A stretch of DNA of 64,000 nt from Burkholderia latens (GTDB taxonomy: Bacteria > Pseudomonadota > Gammaproteobacteria > Burkholderiales > Burkholderiaceae), in assembly GCF_001718795.1 (NCBI RefSeq), contig NZ_CP013438.1, positions 1,240,001 to 1,304,000 of the forward strand, read 5' to 3'. The notes under the pieces were generated by a model, which ran no database searches, had not been told where the DNA came from, and saw only the letters and a list, made by a program, of their open reading frames with translations. This document shows positions 1 to 8,507 of this stretch, one piece after another. Positions within the stretch are counted from its first letter, which is position 1. Every line of letters begins with the position of its first letter. Position numbers and translations under genes: made by a program.

Positions 1-462
1 GGCGACCATCAGCGCGACGGTCGGCCCGATCGTGCCGTGCTGCGGGCCCGCCAGCGGGCCAAGCGCCGCGAAGATCCCGACGAACGACAGGATCGTCATC
101 GGGTTCGACAGCGTCAGGCCGAACGTCGTGAAGAAATCGCGCAGCACGGTGGTGCGCGCCACGTCGCGCCGTGCCGCCGCTGCCGCCGGCGCCTGTCGTG
201 CGATGCCCGCGGCCAGCCACACGAGAAACGCACCGCCGCCGATCTTCAGCACGACGGTCAACATCGGAAACGCCGTGACGATGCCCGCGACGCCGAGCGC
301 GCCGAGCAGCCCGTAGATCGCGTCGGCGCACGCGGCGCCGATGCCGGTCGCAAAGCCCGCCTGGAAACCGCGGCTCAGGCTGCGCTGGATGCACAGCATG
401 CCGATCGGCCCGACCGGTAATGCGATCGACAACCCGATCACGACGGACTTGATGAACAGCAT
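1..462 (-). CDS. LysE family amino-acid exporter, 3' end cut by window edge
   Basis: The visible 154 codons form the N-terminal part of a LysE/RhtB-type inner-membrane exporter. The opening segment carries the family motif PVGPIG near residues 16-21, followed by several hydrophobic stretches and a typical LTLSNPMTILSF segment. The ATG at 462 is the first in frame and leaves a 115-bp divergent gap to the Lrp-type regulator at 578, the classic arrangement for an Lrp-controlled amino-acid exporter. The substrate cannot be read from sequence. The C-terminal third lies outside the window. Confidence 0.85.
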   Translation of the reverse strand, partial: MLFIKSVVIGLSIALPVGPIGMLCIQRSLSRGFQAGFATGIGAACADAIYGLLGALGVAGIVTAFPMLTVVLKIGGGAFLVWLAAGIARQAPAAAAARRDVARTTVLRDFFTTFGLTLSNPMTILSFVGIFAALGPLAGPQHGTIGPTVALMVA

Positions 463-577
463 GGCCGGCTCCTCGCGACATGCAATGACTCGAACCGTTA
501 TCGTAGGGAAAGTCCGGTCGCCGCTGAACGCGGTTTTTAAGGAAAAATGGCCGCTTCACCTTAAAAGCTCCGCCACG

Positions 578-1039
578 ATGGACGAACTCGACTGGAAGAT
601 ACTCGCGCAATTGCAGACCAACGGCCGCATCAGCTATACGGAACTGGCACGCCAGGTCCACCTGTCGGTGCCGGCGGTGACGGAGCGTGTGAAGCGTCTC
701 GAAGCGGCCGGCGTGATCGACGGCTACACGGCGCGCGTCAATCCGGCCGCGGCCGGCTACCCGGTGAGCGCGCTGATCGGCATCACGGTGCCGCAACCGG
801 CGAAGGCCAAATTCCTGAAACTGCTGGAAACGATCCCCGAAGTGGTCGAGTGCCATCACGTGACCGGCGCGGATTCGTACGTGATGCGCTTCGTCGCCGT
901 CAGCATGACGCATCTGGAGCAACTGATCGAACGCATCAACCTGTACGGCGAAACGCGCACGTCGATCGTCATGTCGACGCCGCTTCCCGCGCGCGGGCTC
1001 GTGCGTCCGGCCGCGGCGGGCAAAGCATCGCGGGCGTGA
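578..1039 (+). CDS. Lrp/AsnC family transcriptional regulator
   Basis: A 153-residue protein of normal Lrp/AsnC length. Residues about 3-60 form the winged helix-turn-helix (MDELDWKILAQLQTNGRISY, then LSVPAVTERVKRLEAAGVI). Residues about 65-140 form the RAM/AsnC effector domain that binds small molecules, usually amino acids, and mediates oligomerisation. The start at 578 is chosen because the family domain begins at its first residues. It lies divergent to the LysE exporter and probably controls it and itself. That regulatory link is inferred from position. Confidence 0.9.
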   Translation: MDELDWKILAQLQTNGRISYTELARQVHLSVPAVTERVKRLEAAGVIDGYTARVNPAAAGYPVSALIGITVPQPAKAKFLKLLETIPEVVECHHVTGADSYVMRFVAVSMTHLEQLIERINLYGETRTSIVMSTPLPARGLVRPAAAGKASRA

Positions 1040-1103
1040 CAGGACGCCCCGCTCTGCGCGATGCTGTGCAATGCGCACCTTGCACGAACCGGATACCCTT
1101 GCC

Positions 1104-1514
1104 ATGCCAGTCATCGGACTCAATCATTACAACCTGCGCGCGGACCGGGCGACGCTCGACACGCTGCGCGATTTCTACGTGGATGTCGTCGGCCTTGAAC
1201 CCGGCTATCGGCCGCCGTTCCAGAGCGCGGGCTACTGGCTGTATGCGGGCGAGCACGCCATTCTGCATCTGTCGGAAGCGCGGCCCGGCGAGGTGCGGAC
1301 GTCGCACGCGGTCAATACGTTCGACCATATGGCGTTTTCATGCGAAAACGCGGCGGCGATGGAACGGCGGCTCGCCGACGCGCGGGTCCGGTACTCGCGC
1401 ACCTACGTGCCGCTCACGCGACAGCTCCAGCTCTTTTTCACCGACCCGGCCGGGAATGGTATCGAGTTGAATTTTGCGCGGCCGGAAGACATTTCCGGCG
1501 ACGATGCGGGTTAG
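1104..1514 (+). CDS. VOC (glyoxalase/bleomycin-resistance) family protein
   Basis: A 136-residue single-domain vicinal-oxygen-chelate protein. It starts with MPVIGLNHYNLRA, whose His is the usual first metal ligand position. It has the mid-protein HAVNTFDHMAF segment and ends with FTDPAGNGIELNF, whose Glu is the usual last ligand. An upstream in-frame ATG at 1071 would add 11 residues outside the domain, so 1104 is preferred. The reaction is unknown, because the family covers glyoxalases, dioxygenases and resistance proteins. It lies downstream of the Lrp gene with a 64-bp gap and may be cotranscribed with it. Confidence 0.8.
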   Translation: MPVIGLNHYNLRADRATLDTLRDFYVDVVGLEPGYRPPFQSAGYWLYAGEHAILHLSEARPGEVRTSHAVNTFDHMAFSCENAAAMERRLADARVRYSRTYVPLTRQLQLFFTDPAGNGIELNFARPEDISGDDAG

Positions 1515-1560
1515 CGCCGCCGCCTCGCGTATATCGGTCGCGGTCACATGCCGCGCTTGC

Positions 1561-1581
1561 GCGGGCCGCAGGACGGCCCGC
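1561..1581. terminator. GC-rich hairpin between convergent genes
   Basis: GCGGGCCG and CGGCCCGC form an 8-bp perfect inverted repeat around a 5-nt loop. It lies between the 3' ends of the VOC gene and the CusF-like gene. There is no T-run on either side, so it may slow or stop transcription only with help from Rho. Confidence 0.3.
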
Positions 1582-1677
1582 GAATATCGCGGCGGCCGGC
1601 CCGAGCCGAAGCGATGCCGCCGTATGCGGCGACTCGACTCCGCGTGCACACGCACGGCGGCCGCGACGCCGATCGAA

Positions 1678-2028
1678 TCACCGTTGCTTCACGAGCTTCA
1701 CGATCGTCAGCGCGCCGTTCACGCGCTCGATCCGCACCTTGACCTTGTCACCCGCATGCAGCGACTCGATCATCGCCGGGTCGCCGGCCTTGAACGTCAT
1801 CGTCATCGGCCCCATGCCGACGTTCGCGAGCGGACCGTGTTTCAGCGTCAGCGTCCGCTGCACCGCATCGATCCGTTTGACTTCCGCATCGGTCAACGCA
1901 GCATCGGGCGCCGATGCCTTCATGTCGCCCATGTTCATGTCGGACATGCCGCCGGCCGCGCGCACAGGCATGGCCAGCGCAACGGCCATCATGCCGAGCA
2001 CGGCGACAGCAACGCAGCGAATCTTCAT
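1678..2028 (-). CDS. CusF-like periplasmic copper-binding protein
   Basis: A 116-residue secreted protein with a signal peptide (hydrophobic core about residues 7-25, ending near VRAAGG) and a Met-rich mature N-terminus. The CusF core is clear: His64, then GMGPMTMTF with Met72, Met75 and Met77. These positions correspond to the His and Met ligands of Cu(I)-binding CusF. The position of CusF's cation-pi tryptophan is a Met here. The start at 2028 follows the signal-peptide boundary. It is the last gene of a four-gene minus-strand cluster with DUF2182 and DUF1326 genes, which points to copper handling for the whole group. Confidence 0.8.
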   Translation of the reverse strand: MKIRCVAVAVLGMMAVALAMPVRAAGGMSDMNMGDMKASAPDAALTDAEVKRIDAVQRTLTLKHGPLANVGMGPMTMTFKAGDPAMIESLHAGDKVKVRIERVNGALTIVKLVKQR

Positions 2029-2064
2029 GGAGTCATCCCGACCTGGCAATGACGAACGCGATCG

Positions 2065-2856
2065 TCAAACCAGCAACGTCGCGATCGCCCACACAATCAG
2101 CACGCTGCCCAGCGCACGGCCGACCTGCTCGCCGCCAGGCAGCACTTTTTCGACGAGCACGATAAGCGATAACGCAACGATCCACACCACGTTCATCACG
2201 CCGCCGACGAACAACAGCGCCATCAGCAGCCAGCAACAGCCGACGCAATAGGCGCCGTGACGCACGCCGAGCACGAAGCTACCGGCCGCACCCGGGCGCG
2301 CATACATGGTAAGAAACCGCACCGGCGACCGGCACTGACGCAGGCATGCGCGTTTCAACGGAGAAAACTGATAGACGCCGGCCAGCGCGAGGACGAACGC
2401 GGAAAGCGCGGCGCTCTTGGACCACAGCATCATCCCGGAGATCAGGCCGGCCGGCTGCAGCAGCATCTGCATCGCGGCCGCGCCGGCAGAGAACGCGAGC
2501 CATGCGACCAGATATCCGGCCAGCAGCAACGTCGACGCGATCGCCGCGCGCGATCCGTCCGTACCGCGATACCGCAGCACACGCCGGTACAGCAGCACGA
2601 GCGGCGCCGCGCCGGGTGTCATCATCGCGATCATCATCACCCACCACATCATGACCACGGTGGCCGGTGACGGATCCATCGCGCCTGCGTCGTCGGCGAG
2701 CCGATGCGGGAACAACGCGAGCGCCGTCATGTCCGTCGCCGACATGCCGGTGCCGGCGCCCGTCCAAAGGTATGCGCAGCACACGCCGACCAGCGCCGCC
2801 ATGCCGAGCAGCGTGACGATACGCTCACGCCGCAGAACGTCGTCGAGCACGATCAC
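2065..2856 (-). CDS. DUF2182 integral membrane protein
   Basis: A 263-residue protein with about six membrane segments and the Met-rich segment MMWWVMMIAMMTPGAAP at about residues 69-85, typical of the DUF2182 (COG5486) predicted metal-binding membrane family. The start is GTG at 2856, which overlaps the upstream DUF1326 stop as GTGA, so the two are translationally coupled. The CusF-like gene follows after 36 bp. The molecular function is unknown. A role in copper or other soft-metal handling is inferred from the CusF neighbour and the sulfur-rich sequence. Confidence 0.8.
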   Translation of the reverse strand: MIVLDDVLRRERIVTLLGMAALVGVCCAYLWTGAGTGMSATDMTALALFPHRLADDAGAMDPSPATVVMMWWVMMIAMMTPGAAPLVLLYRRVLRYRGTDGSRAAIASTLLLAGYLVAWLAFSAGAAAMQMLLQPAGLISGMMLWSKSAALSAFVLALAGVYQFSPLKRACLRQCRSPVRFLTMYARPGAAGSFVLGVRHGAYCVGCCWLLMALLFVGGVMNVVWIVALSLIVLVEKVLPGGEQVGRALGSVLIVWAIATLLV

Positions 2857-3497
2857 GCGACGGCGCGATGCCGGATCAGCCCGTGGTTGTTCATGTGCAG
2901 CCGTGCGAACTGCGCATAAGTGCGCTCGAGATCCAGTTCGATGTGGCCGCGCGAGCGGCCGGTGCCCGAACCGATCTCCGCCAGCTCGTATTCGAAGCCG
3001 TGCGGCAGGTCGATGCGTGCGCGATGCTCGGCGCCCGTCACCGGATTGCGGATCGGTTCGCCGACGAGGTCGAACACGCCGTCGACGCTGATCCGGCCGC
3101 GCCGCGCATCGACATCGACGTCGAAGTCGATCTTCGCGAAGATCGGCTCGTAGGCCTGTTCGAGCGTCGACGCGAACACGGCGAACATCGTCGCAAATGG
3201 ATCGGTATCCTGACCGGTCATGATCTTCAGCACGGCGTCGCATTGCGCGGGGCTCGCGCGTTCGTCGACGATCGGCTGGCAACGGCCGCGGCCTTCGTGA
3301 ATCGCGCCCGGCCACTGGAACACGACGGCGATCCGCACGCCGTCGAGCACCACGTCGCCGTAATGGCCGCTGTCGATCGAAATCGCACCCATCGCTTCGC
3401 AGTGGCCATGCGTCGGCAGCGAATTGAACTGGCAGGGACAACCGTATGAACAATTGCAGTTGATCAGCTCGGTTCCCTGAATCTCCCACGGTGTCAT
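2853..3497 (-). CDS. DUF1326 domain protein with Cys-rich N-terminus
   Basis: A 214-residue soluble protein with no signal peptide. Five cysteines cluster at residues 14, 16, 20, 22 and 33 (CNCSYGCPC and HGHC), a likely metal site. The rest matches the DUF1326 fold, which repeatedly occurs beside DUF2182. The ATG at 3497 was chosen because the conserved part begins immediately (MTPWEIQGTELINCNC). The stop overlaps the start of the DUF2182 gene by 4 nt. The function is unknown. The pairing with a CusF-like gene suggests metal sensing or transfer. Confidence 0.8.
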   Translation of the reverse strand: MTPWEIQGTELINCNCSYGCPCQFNSLPTHGHCEAMGAISIDSGHYGDVVLDGVRIAVVFQWPGAIHEGRGRCQPIVDERASPAQCDAVLKIMTGQDTDPFATMFAVFASTLEQAYEPIFAKIDFDVDVDARRGRISVDGVFDLVGEPIRNPVTGAEHRARIDLPHGFEYELAEIGSGTGRSRGHIELDLERTYAQFARLHMNNHGLIRHRAVA

Positions 3498-3714
3498 GGC
3501 ATCACCTCGCGCGATCGGTGGCACGTAACGCTTCGAATCTAGTGCACCGCACAGCCGAAAGCAAAGTACGCCTTCCGTGCCGGTCGGCGGGCGAGGGTTC
3601 GCGCTGGCACGGGCGTGTTGCCCATGCGGATTGAGACGTGCGGGCTCGCGGCACTGCCGCCCTGCGTCCTGCACCGTCGCGCCGGCGCTCTCGCAACGGC
3701 TGGCCGCCTCGCGA

Positions 3715-3963
3715 TCAACCTTGTTTCTTCGGCGCGCGTGCGACGGCAAACCATGCCATCACCGCGCCCGCGACCCACGCGCAGGTGAGCAGCAGGTCGA
3801 AATCCATCATCCCTTCGAAATTGGCGGTGTTCTCGAAGCTGCAATACCGGCTGCCATGGAATTCGATGCAGCCGCTGACGATCCACTGGACGTGCATGAA
3901 CACGTGATAGAACGCGAAAGTCGAAGCGATGATGGCGACGCGCAAGCGTACGGGCGTTTTCAT
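3715..3963 (-). CDS. Small two-helix membrane protein, unknown function
   Basis: An 82-residue frame with two hydrophobic segments (about residues 8-30, containing FAFYHVFMHVQWIV, and about 55-74) separated by a polar loop with two cysteines. It ends in a basic tail. The amphipathic pattern looks like a real membrane protein rather than a shadow frame. No clear Shine-Dalgarno sequence precedes the ATG. It lies 217 bp upstream of the DUF1326 gene in the same direction and may be the first gene of that cluster. The family was not recognised. Confidence 0.5.
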   Translation of the reverse strand: MKTPVRLRVAIIASTFAFYHVFMHVQWIVSGCIEFHGSRYCSFENTANFEGMMDFDLLLTCAWVAGAVMAWFAVARAPKKQG

Positions 3964-4353
3964 TCGGCGTCGAAGGTGATGGACGGAGCTGGGCTGACGC
4001 CGATCTTATGACAGCGACGTCGCATCACGCAATCGGTCGCGCGCAAATCATCGGACACACAACCATGCGCGCGCCACGCCATCGGCATAAACCCGATGAA
4101 AAACCATCCCATATCCTCACACGATCGCGCTCGTCGTCGATTCCGCATGCGCCATGCATTCCGGAGATAGCCGTCGGCGTCCGGCATACGTGCGGCATGA
4201 CGGACGACGGCTTTCGCGCCGGCCAGCATCCGTGTGCATCGGCCCGGCCGCGCGGGCATGACGTTTGCACCGCGTGCTGCCCTCTCCTGCTGACACGACG
4301 CTGGCAGCAGCCGACGCGCAAGGTTGCAGGATTGCCCGACGAGGAATGTCGCC
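3964..4353. other. 390-bp intergenic region, no gene seen
   Basis: This is the divergent spacer between the small membrane-protein gene and the DHA2 transporter. No frame with protein-like composition was found. It must contain promoters for both sides, but no element was clear enough to call. Confidence 0.5.
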
Positions 4354-5733
4354 ATGACCCGTACCCGAGACCGCGTGGACCCTGTCTTCGAATGCCGAAA
4401 CGTGACATTGCTGACGCTGTGCATCGCCGTGCTCGTCGCGCAGATCGACACGGCCGTCGTCAATCTCGCGACGCGCGCAATAGGCTCATATTTCCATGCA
4501 GGCGTCGGCGCGCTGCAATGGGTCGTCGACGGCTACAACCTCACGTATGCCGTTCTGCTGCTCACCGGAGGGCTGCTCGCCGACCTGTACGGCCGGCGCC
4601 GCATCTTCATCGCGGGTACGGCCGTGTTTACGACTGCGTCGCTGGCATGCGCGCTCGCCCCGTCGGTGCCGGTGCTGATCGCCGCACGCGCGCTGGCCGG
4701 CGTCGGCGCGGCGCTGTTGCTGCCGGCGTCGCTCGCGATCATCCGCGTCGTGTGGTACGACCCGGTCGAGCGCGGCCGCGCGCTCGGCGTCTGGGCCGCT
4801 TGCAACGGCGTCGCGATGGCGATCGGTCCGACACTCGGCGGCCTGCTGATCCGGCACTTCGGCTGGCGCAGCATCTTCTTCGTCGTGGTCCCGCTGAGCA
4901 TTGCGGCGATGCTGCTCGCGATGCCGGCCGTGCCCGAGTCGTCCGACCCGCGCGGCCGGCATTTCGACGGCGGCGCGCAGGTTGCGGGCGCGGTCGCGCT
5001 CGGCACGCTCGCGTATGCGGCGATCGTGTTCCGCGAGTCGCCGCTCGCCAGCGCGATCGCGGGCGGAGCCTCGATCGCGTCGCTAGGCGCGTTCATCGCG
5101 ATCGAGCGGCACCACCGCGACGCCGCCCTGGTGCCGCTCGAGCTTTTCCGGCTCGGCGCATTTCGCGGCGTGATCGCCGCGACGACCGGCATGACATTCG
5201 GGATGTACGGCGTGCTGTTTCTGCTGCCGTTGACGTGGCAAAGCACCGGCCGGCTCGATCCCACCGGCGCGGGCCTTGCGCTGCTCCCGATGGCGCTCGT
5301 GTTCGTCTCGGTGTCGCCGTGTTCGGGGTGGCTGTCGGAGCGAGTCGGCACGCGGGCGACGACGGCCGGCGGCGTCGCCGTGATCGCGAGCGGGCTTGCG
5401 GTGATCGGCGCGTCGGCTGCGTCTCGGAGCCTGTTCGGCGCAGAAATCGGCCTCGCGTTGACCGGACTCGGTATGGGCGTGGCGACGGGTCCGTTGATGA
5501 CCGTCGCGGTCGGCTCGGTGGACTCGGCGCGCTCGGGCACAGCGAGCGCGCTCGTCAACGTCGCGCGGATGATCGGCGCGACGCTCGGAATCGCCGTGCT
5601 CGGCACGCTGTTCGCGGTCGCGCACGGCGGCGCCACCGGTTTGCGCGCCGCGATGTTCACCGGTGCGGCGGTTCAGCTCGCCGGTGCGGCAAGCTCCGCC
5701 GTCAGCGTGCAGCGCGCGCGGCAGTCCGCATGA
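4354..5733 (+). CDS. DHA2-type MFS drug/solute exporter
   Basis: A 459-residue major-facilitator protein of the 14-helix DHA2 (EmrB/QacA) group. TM1 carries the D1-like motif QIDTAVVNLATRAI. Loop 2-3 carries motif A (GGLLADLYGRRR), and TM5 carries a motif-C-like GPTLGG. The start at 4354 is preceded by GAGGA about 8 nt upstream and fits the usual short cytoplasmic N-terminus. No regulator gene adjoins it. It is likely an inner-membrane proton antiporter for a toxic or secreted compound. The substrate is not predictable. Confidence 0.85.
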   Translation: MTRTRDRVDPVFECRNVTLLTLCIAVLVAQIDTAVVNLATRAIGSYFHAGVGALQWVVDGYNLTYAVLLLTGGLLADLYGRRRIFIAGTAVFTTASLACALAPSVPVLIAARALAGVGAALLLPASLAIIRVVWYDPVERGRALGVWAACNGVAMAIGPTLGGLLIRHFGWRSIFFVVVPLSIAAMLLAMPAVPESSDPRGRHFDGGAQVAGAVALGTLAYAAIVFRESPLASAIAGGASIASLGAFIAIERHHRDAALVPLELFRLGAFRGVIAATTGMTFGMYGVLFLLPLTWQSTGRLDPTGAGLALLPMALVFVSVSPCSGWLSERVGTRATTAGGVAVIASGLAVIGASAASRSLFGAEIGLALTGLGMGVATGPLMTVAVGSVDSARSGTASALVNVARMIGATLGIAVLGTLFAVAHGGATGLRAAMFTGAAVQLAGAASSAVSVQRARQSA

Positions 5734-5843
5734 TCCGTTGAGAGCGGATGCGCCTTTGGCGTATGTCGTTTGCGGGGGGCGGCGGTCAACAGTCGGCCAT
5801 TCGCCGCCGATCATCGAGCCTCAACACGCAGCGAGTTGCGTCG

Positions 5844-6092
5844 TCAGCTATGCTTCCCGCCGTGTCTGCGCCGCCGATGTGCATCGCGCTCCTGCCGCAG
5901 CACGGGCATCAGTTCCGCGATGTACTGCCGCGCCTGTCCGCGCGTGACGATCTCGCTGAAGCGCTGATGTGCCTTCGCGTGCCCGACGAGCGCCGCATGC
6001 GCCTTCTTCAGAATGTGCAGATACGCGATCAGGCTCGTGCCGTCGCGCACGGGCAGCGCATCGCGCGGGTCGGCAGTCGGTGGCGTCGTCAT
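5844..6092 (-). CDS. Small hypothetical protein coupled to the phospholipase C gene
   Basis: An 82-residue, charged, probably cytoplasmic protein. The segment LIAYLHILKKAHAALVGHAK looks helical, and the C-terminus is basic (RRRRHGGKHS). Its ATG at 6092 overlaps the upstream stop as ATGA, so it is translationally coupled to the phosphoesterase gene. This makes the frame credible despite its small size. It has no signal peptide. The family was not recognised. A partner or accessory role for the upstream enzyme is an inference from coupling only. Confidence 0.65.
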   Translation of the reverse strand: MTTPPTADPRDALPVRDGTSLIAYLHILKKAHAALVGHAKAHQRFSEIVTRGQARQYIAELMPVLRQERDAHRRRRHGGKHS

Positions 6093-7354
6093 GATCCGAT
6101 CCTCGCGGGACAGTCGGTGCGGCACGTCGCGGTGACGAGCGACAGCAGGTCGTTCGCCGCCCGATCGCGCTCCGTCAGCGGCGCGAGACCGAACAACCGC
6201 CCGAGCGTCGCGACGATCGAGCTGTGATCGTACGGCGTGTGATCGACGTGAGCGGCAGCGACCCACGGCGACACGACGATCGCCGGCACGCGCACCCCAT
6301 ACACGTCGAATTCGAATCCGCTCGCGTTCAGCGTCGCGCCCGCGCCATCGTTGGGCGGCGGCGCTGCGCCGGGCGCGACCGAATCGTAGAAGCCGCCGTG
6401 CTCGTCGTAGACGACCACGAACAGGCTGCTGTCCCACACCGGTGAATTGCGAATCGCGTCGTACACGCGTGCGACGAGCTGGTCGCCGCCGGCGAGGCCG
6501 TCCATCGGATGATGCGAGCTGCCGTTCCGGTAAGTGCCGTGCACGATGTCGCCGTAGCCCGGTTCGATGAACGTGTAGCGCGCGGTATAGCCGGCCGCGA
6601 GGTCGGCTTCGAAGTGGGACAGGTCGTCGACGTCGAAGAAGCTCACCCCCTTCAACGATGCGACCTGCGGCACGTGGCCGAGTGGATCGCCGGACTGGTC
6701 CTGGTAGATGCGCCAGTTGTCGTCGCCGAGCGCCGCGAAGATCGAGCCGTTCGGATAGCGGAAACCGTCAAACGCATCCCATCCCGCCATTTCTTCCTTC
6801 GTCGGCGAATGGTCGAGCCCGGCCGACGACGCACCGTGCAGGAAGAAGCGGTTCGGCCACGTCGGCCCCGGCATCGATGCATGCCAGCGGTCGCACAACA
6901 CGAACGCGTTCGCGAGCGCATAGAGTGACGGCGCCTGCGTGCGGACGTCGGCGCCCTGCATGATCGTGCCGAGCGCACCCGGCTGCGGCGGCGCGCCTTC
7001 GGAATGCGACGTCGCGTAATTCGACACGAATCCGGAGTTGTCGACGCGCGGATAAGGCCGCCCTTTCACGAACGGCACACCGGCGCCGCACAACTGTTCG
7101 AGCACGTCGTCGAATTCGTGGCATGGATCGGTGGGCATCCGGTCGGGCGCGCCGCCGCCGAACGGATAGACGGCGCCGCCGTACGCGTTGCTGTCGTGCG
7201 GCGACGCGGCCGTGATGTTCGCGATGCCCGACAGAGCGAACAGATGATCGAACGAGCGGTTCTCGAGCATCAGCACGAACACGTGCTTGATCCGGTCCTG
7301 AACCGGTGGGGCCGCGGGAACCGAAGAAGATGCGGGGGCTGCGTCTGCACTCAT
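6089..7354 (-). CDS. Phospholipase C / acid phosphatase (PF04185) family phosphoesterase
   Basis: A 421-residue enzyme of the AcpA/PLC superfamily. Near the N-terminus HVFVLMLENRSFDHLF (about residues 24-39) supplies the family's Glu-Asn metal ligands. Further signatures are PTWPNRFFLHGASS and the C-terminal VVYDEHGGFYD with Asp, Glu and His. The ATG at 7354 was chosen because upstream residues lack homology-like character. From that start there is no classical or Tat signal peptide, so the enzyme may be cytoplasmic or exported by an unrecognised route. It hydrolyses phosphoesters. The natural substrate is unknown. Confidence 0.85.
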   Translation of the reverse strand: MSADAAPASSSVPAAPPVQDRIKHVFVLMLENRSFDHLFALSGIANITAASPHDSNAYGGAVYPFGGGAPDRMPTDPCHEFDDVLEQLCGAGVPFVKGRPYPRVDNSGFVSNYATSHSEGAPPQPGALGTIMQGADVRTQAPSLYALANAFVLCDRWHASMPGPTWPNRFFLHGASSAGLDHSPTKEEMAGWDAFDGFRYPNGSIFAALGDDNWRIYQDQSGDPLGHVPQVASLKGVSFFDVDDLSHFEADLAAGYTARYTFIEPGYGDIVHGTYRNGSSHHPMDGLAGGDQLVARVYDAIRNSPVWDSSLFVVVYDEHGGFYDSVAPGAAPPPNDGAGATLNASGFEFDVYGVRVPAIVVSPWVAAAHVDHTPYDHSSIVATLGRLFGLAPLTERDRAANDLLSLVTATCRTDCPARIGS

Positions 7355-7784
7355 GGCGCCTCCTGGCGTCGCGCGACGGATGTCCGGCTGGCAACATCGC
7401 GGCGGCAACGAATGCCGTTGAAAGCGACTGAAGCGAAGACGCTCCGACGTAGCCGGCCCGCGAATTGCCGACGAGTGTACGGCTATGCTGGCCGACGCGT
7501 AAAGCCCGATACGGCGCGCGGCATGGTAGCCCCATTCAGGCGATGATCGACGCAGCGCGTCGAAGCGCATCGAGGCGTGTCAATGAAACGGGGGCGGGAA
7601 AATGAAGATCCGGATGGGCCGACCGGCTTGACCCGGTGCGATCTTGGCCATTGCGGCCATGCTGGGCGGCCGGCGACCGACGAATGGCGCGGATCGCGCC
7701 GCCCGTCCGGTATGTCCGTCCATACGGCGGGGGCCGGACGGTAGTTTGTCGATCGGAGCGCATCGCGCGCCCGATCGTGTCAGC
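7355..7784. other. 430-bp intergenic region, no gene seen
   Basis: This is the spacer between the start of the phosphoesterase gene and the end of infA, both on the minus strand. No protein-like frame or clear terminator was recognised. A promoter for the phosphoesterase gene is expected here but was not identified. Confidence 0.45.
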
Positions 7785-8048
7785 TTAGCGACGCGGTTGG
7801 CCGCTGCGCGGCGGACGCGGCGAATTTGCGTCCTTGTGACGGAAATTGATACGGCCCTTCGTCAAGTCGTACACCGACAGTTCGAGCGTCACGCGATCGC
7901 CCGCGAGAATGCGGATGTGGTTCTTGCGCATGCGGCCCGACGCGTACGCGCCGACCACGACGCCGTTTTCCAGCGTGACGCGGTATTTGCTGTCCGGCAG
8001 CACTTCGTCGACGATTCCGTCCAGTTCCAGCAGTTCTTCCTTTGCCAA
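7785..8048 (-). CDS. infA: Translation initiation factor IF-1, extra-operonic copy
   Basis: An 87-residue OB-fold protein that matches IF-1 almost throughout ([20 protein letters not shown], then [10 protein letters not shown] and [11 protein letters not shown]). IF-1 binds the 30S A site during initiation. The start is TTG at 8048, the only codon that gives the canonical [11 protein letters not shown]-terminus, with GGAGG placed 8 nt upstream. The C-terminus has a Pro/Arg-rich tail ([13 protein letters not shown]) beyond the usual IF-1 end. No ribosomal-protein genes are nearby, so this is the second infA copy typical of Burkholderiales, sitting next to a cold-shock gene. Confidence 0.93.
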   Translation of the reverse strand: MAKEELLELDGIVDEVLPDSKYRVTLENGVVVGAYASGRMRKNHIRILAGDRVTLELSVYDLTKGRINFRHKDANSPRPPRSGQPRR

Positions 8049-8373
8049 ATCAATTCCTCCAGACAAGGTGATGACCGCGGCCGCGGCGGGTTCGCCGGCG
8101 TCAGGCCCTGCAGCGGGACGGCGGCCGGCGCAATGCCGGGTATCCATTCGTTCGGACGGACAATGCGCCCGTCCTTCAATCGGAGCCCGGCGCCATGCGC
8201 GTTAGGGCGGTCGGTGGCAGCGACGGTGCGATCCGCACCGCGCAATCGGGACCGCGCCGCGTGCGGCATGGCGACGGTCTACTCGGGTTGCAACGCAGGC
8301 CGCTTGCGAAGCGGCGGGCGCTTCGCGAGGGCGTTGAATCGCGGGTCGTACGGACTCGCGATGGATGAGGGAA

Positions 8374-8420
8374 GCACACGACCGATGCATTGTAACGACC
8401 GCGATGCATCGGTCGTGTGC
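8374..8420. repeat. 17-bp perfect inverted repeat with 13-nt loop
   Basis: GCACACGACCGATGCAT at 8374-8390 is exactly mirrored by ATGCATCGGTCGTGTGC at 8404-8420. It lies in the 459-bp gap between csp (ends 8508) and infA (starts 8048). There is no T-run after either arm, so it is not a standard intrinsic terminator. It may be an mRNA-stabilising structure at the csp 3' end, a Rho-assisted terminator or a protein-binding site. The rest of the gap holds no gene. Confidence 0.8.
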
Positions 8421-8507
8421 GTCGAAACGCGGAACGCCGGCCAGGGCCGGCATCCGCGCAAACTCCACTGGGCAGCGACCGCGATCGGCGGCCGGTGCCG
8501 ATACGGC

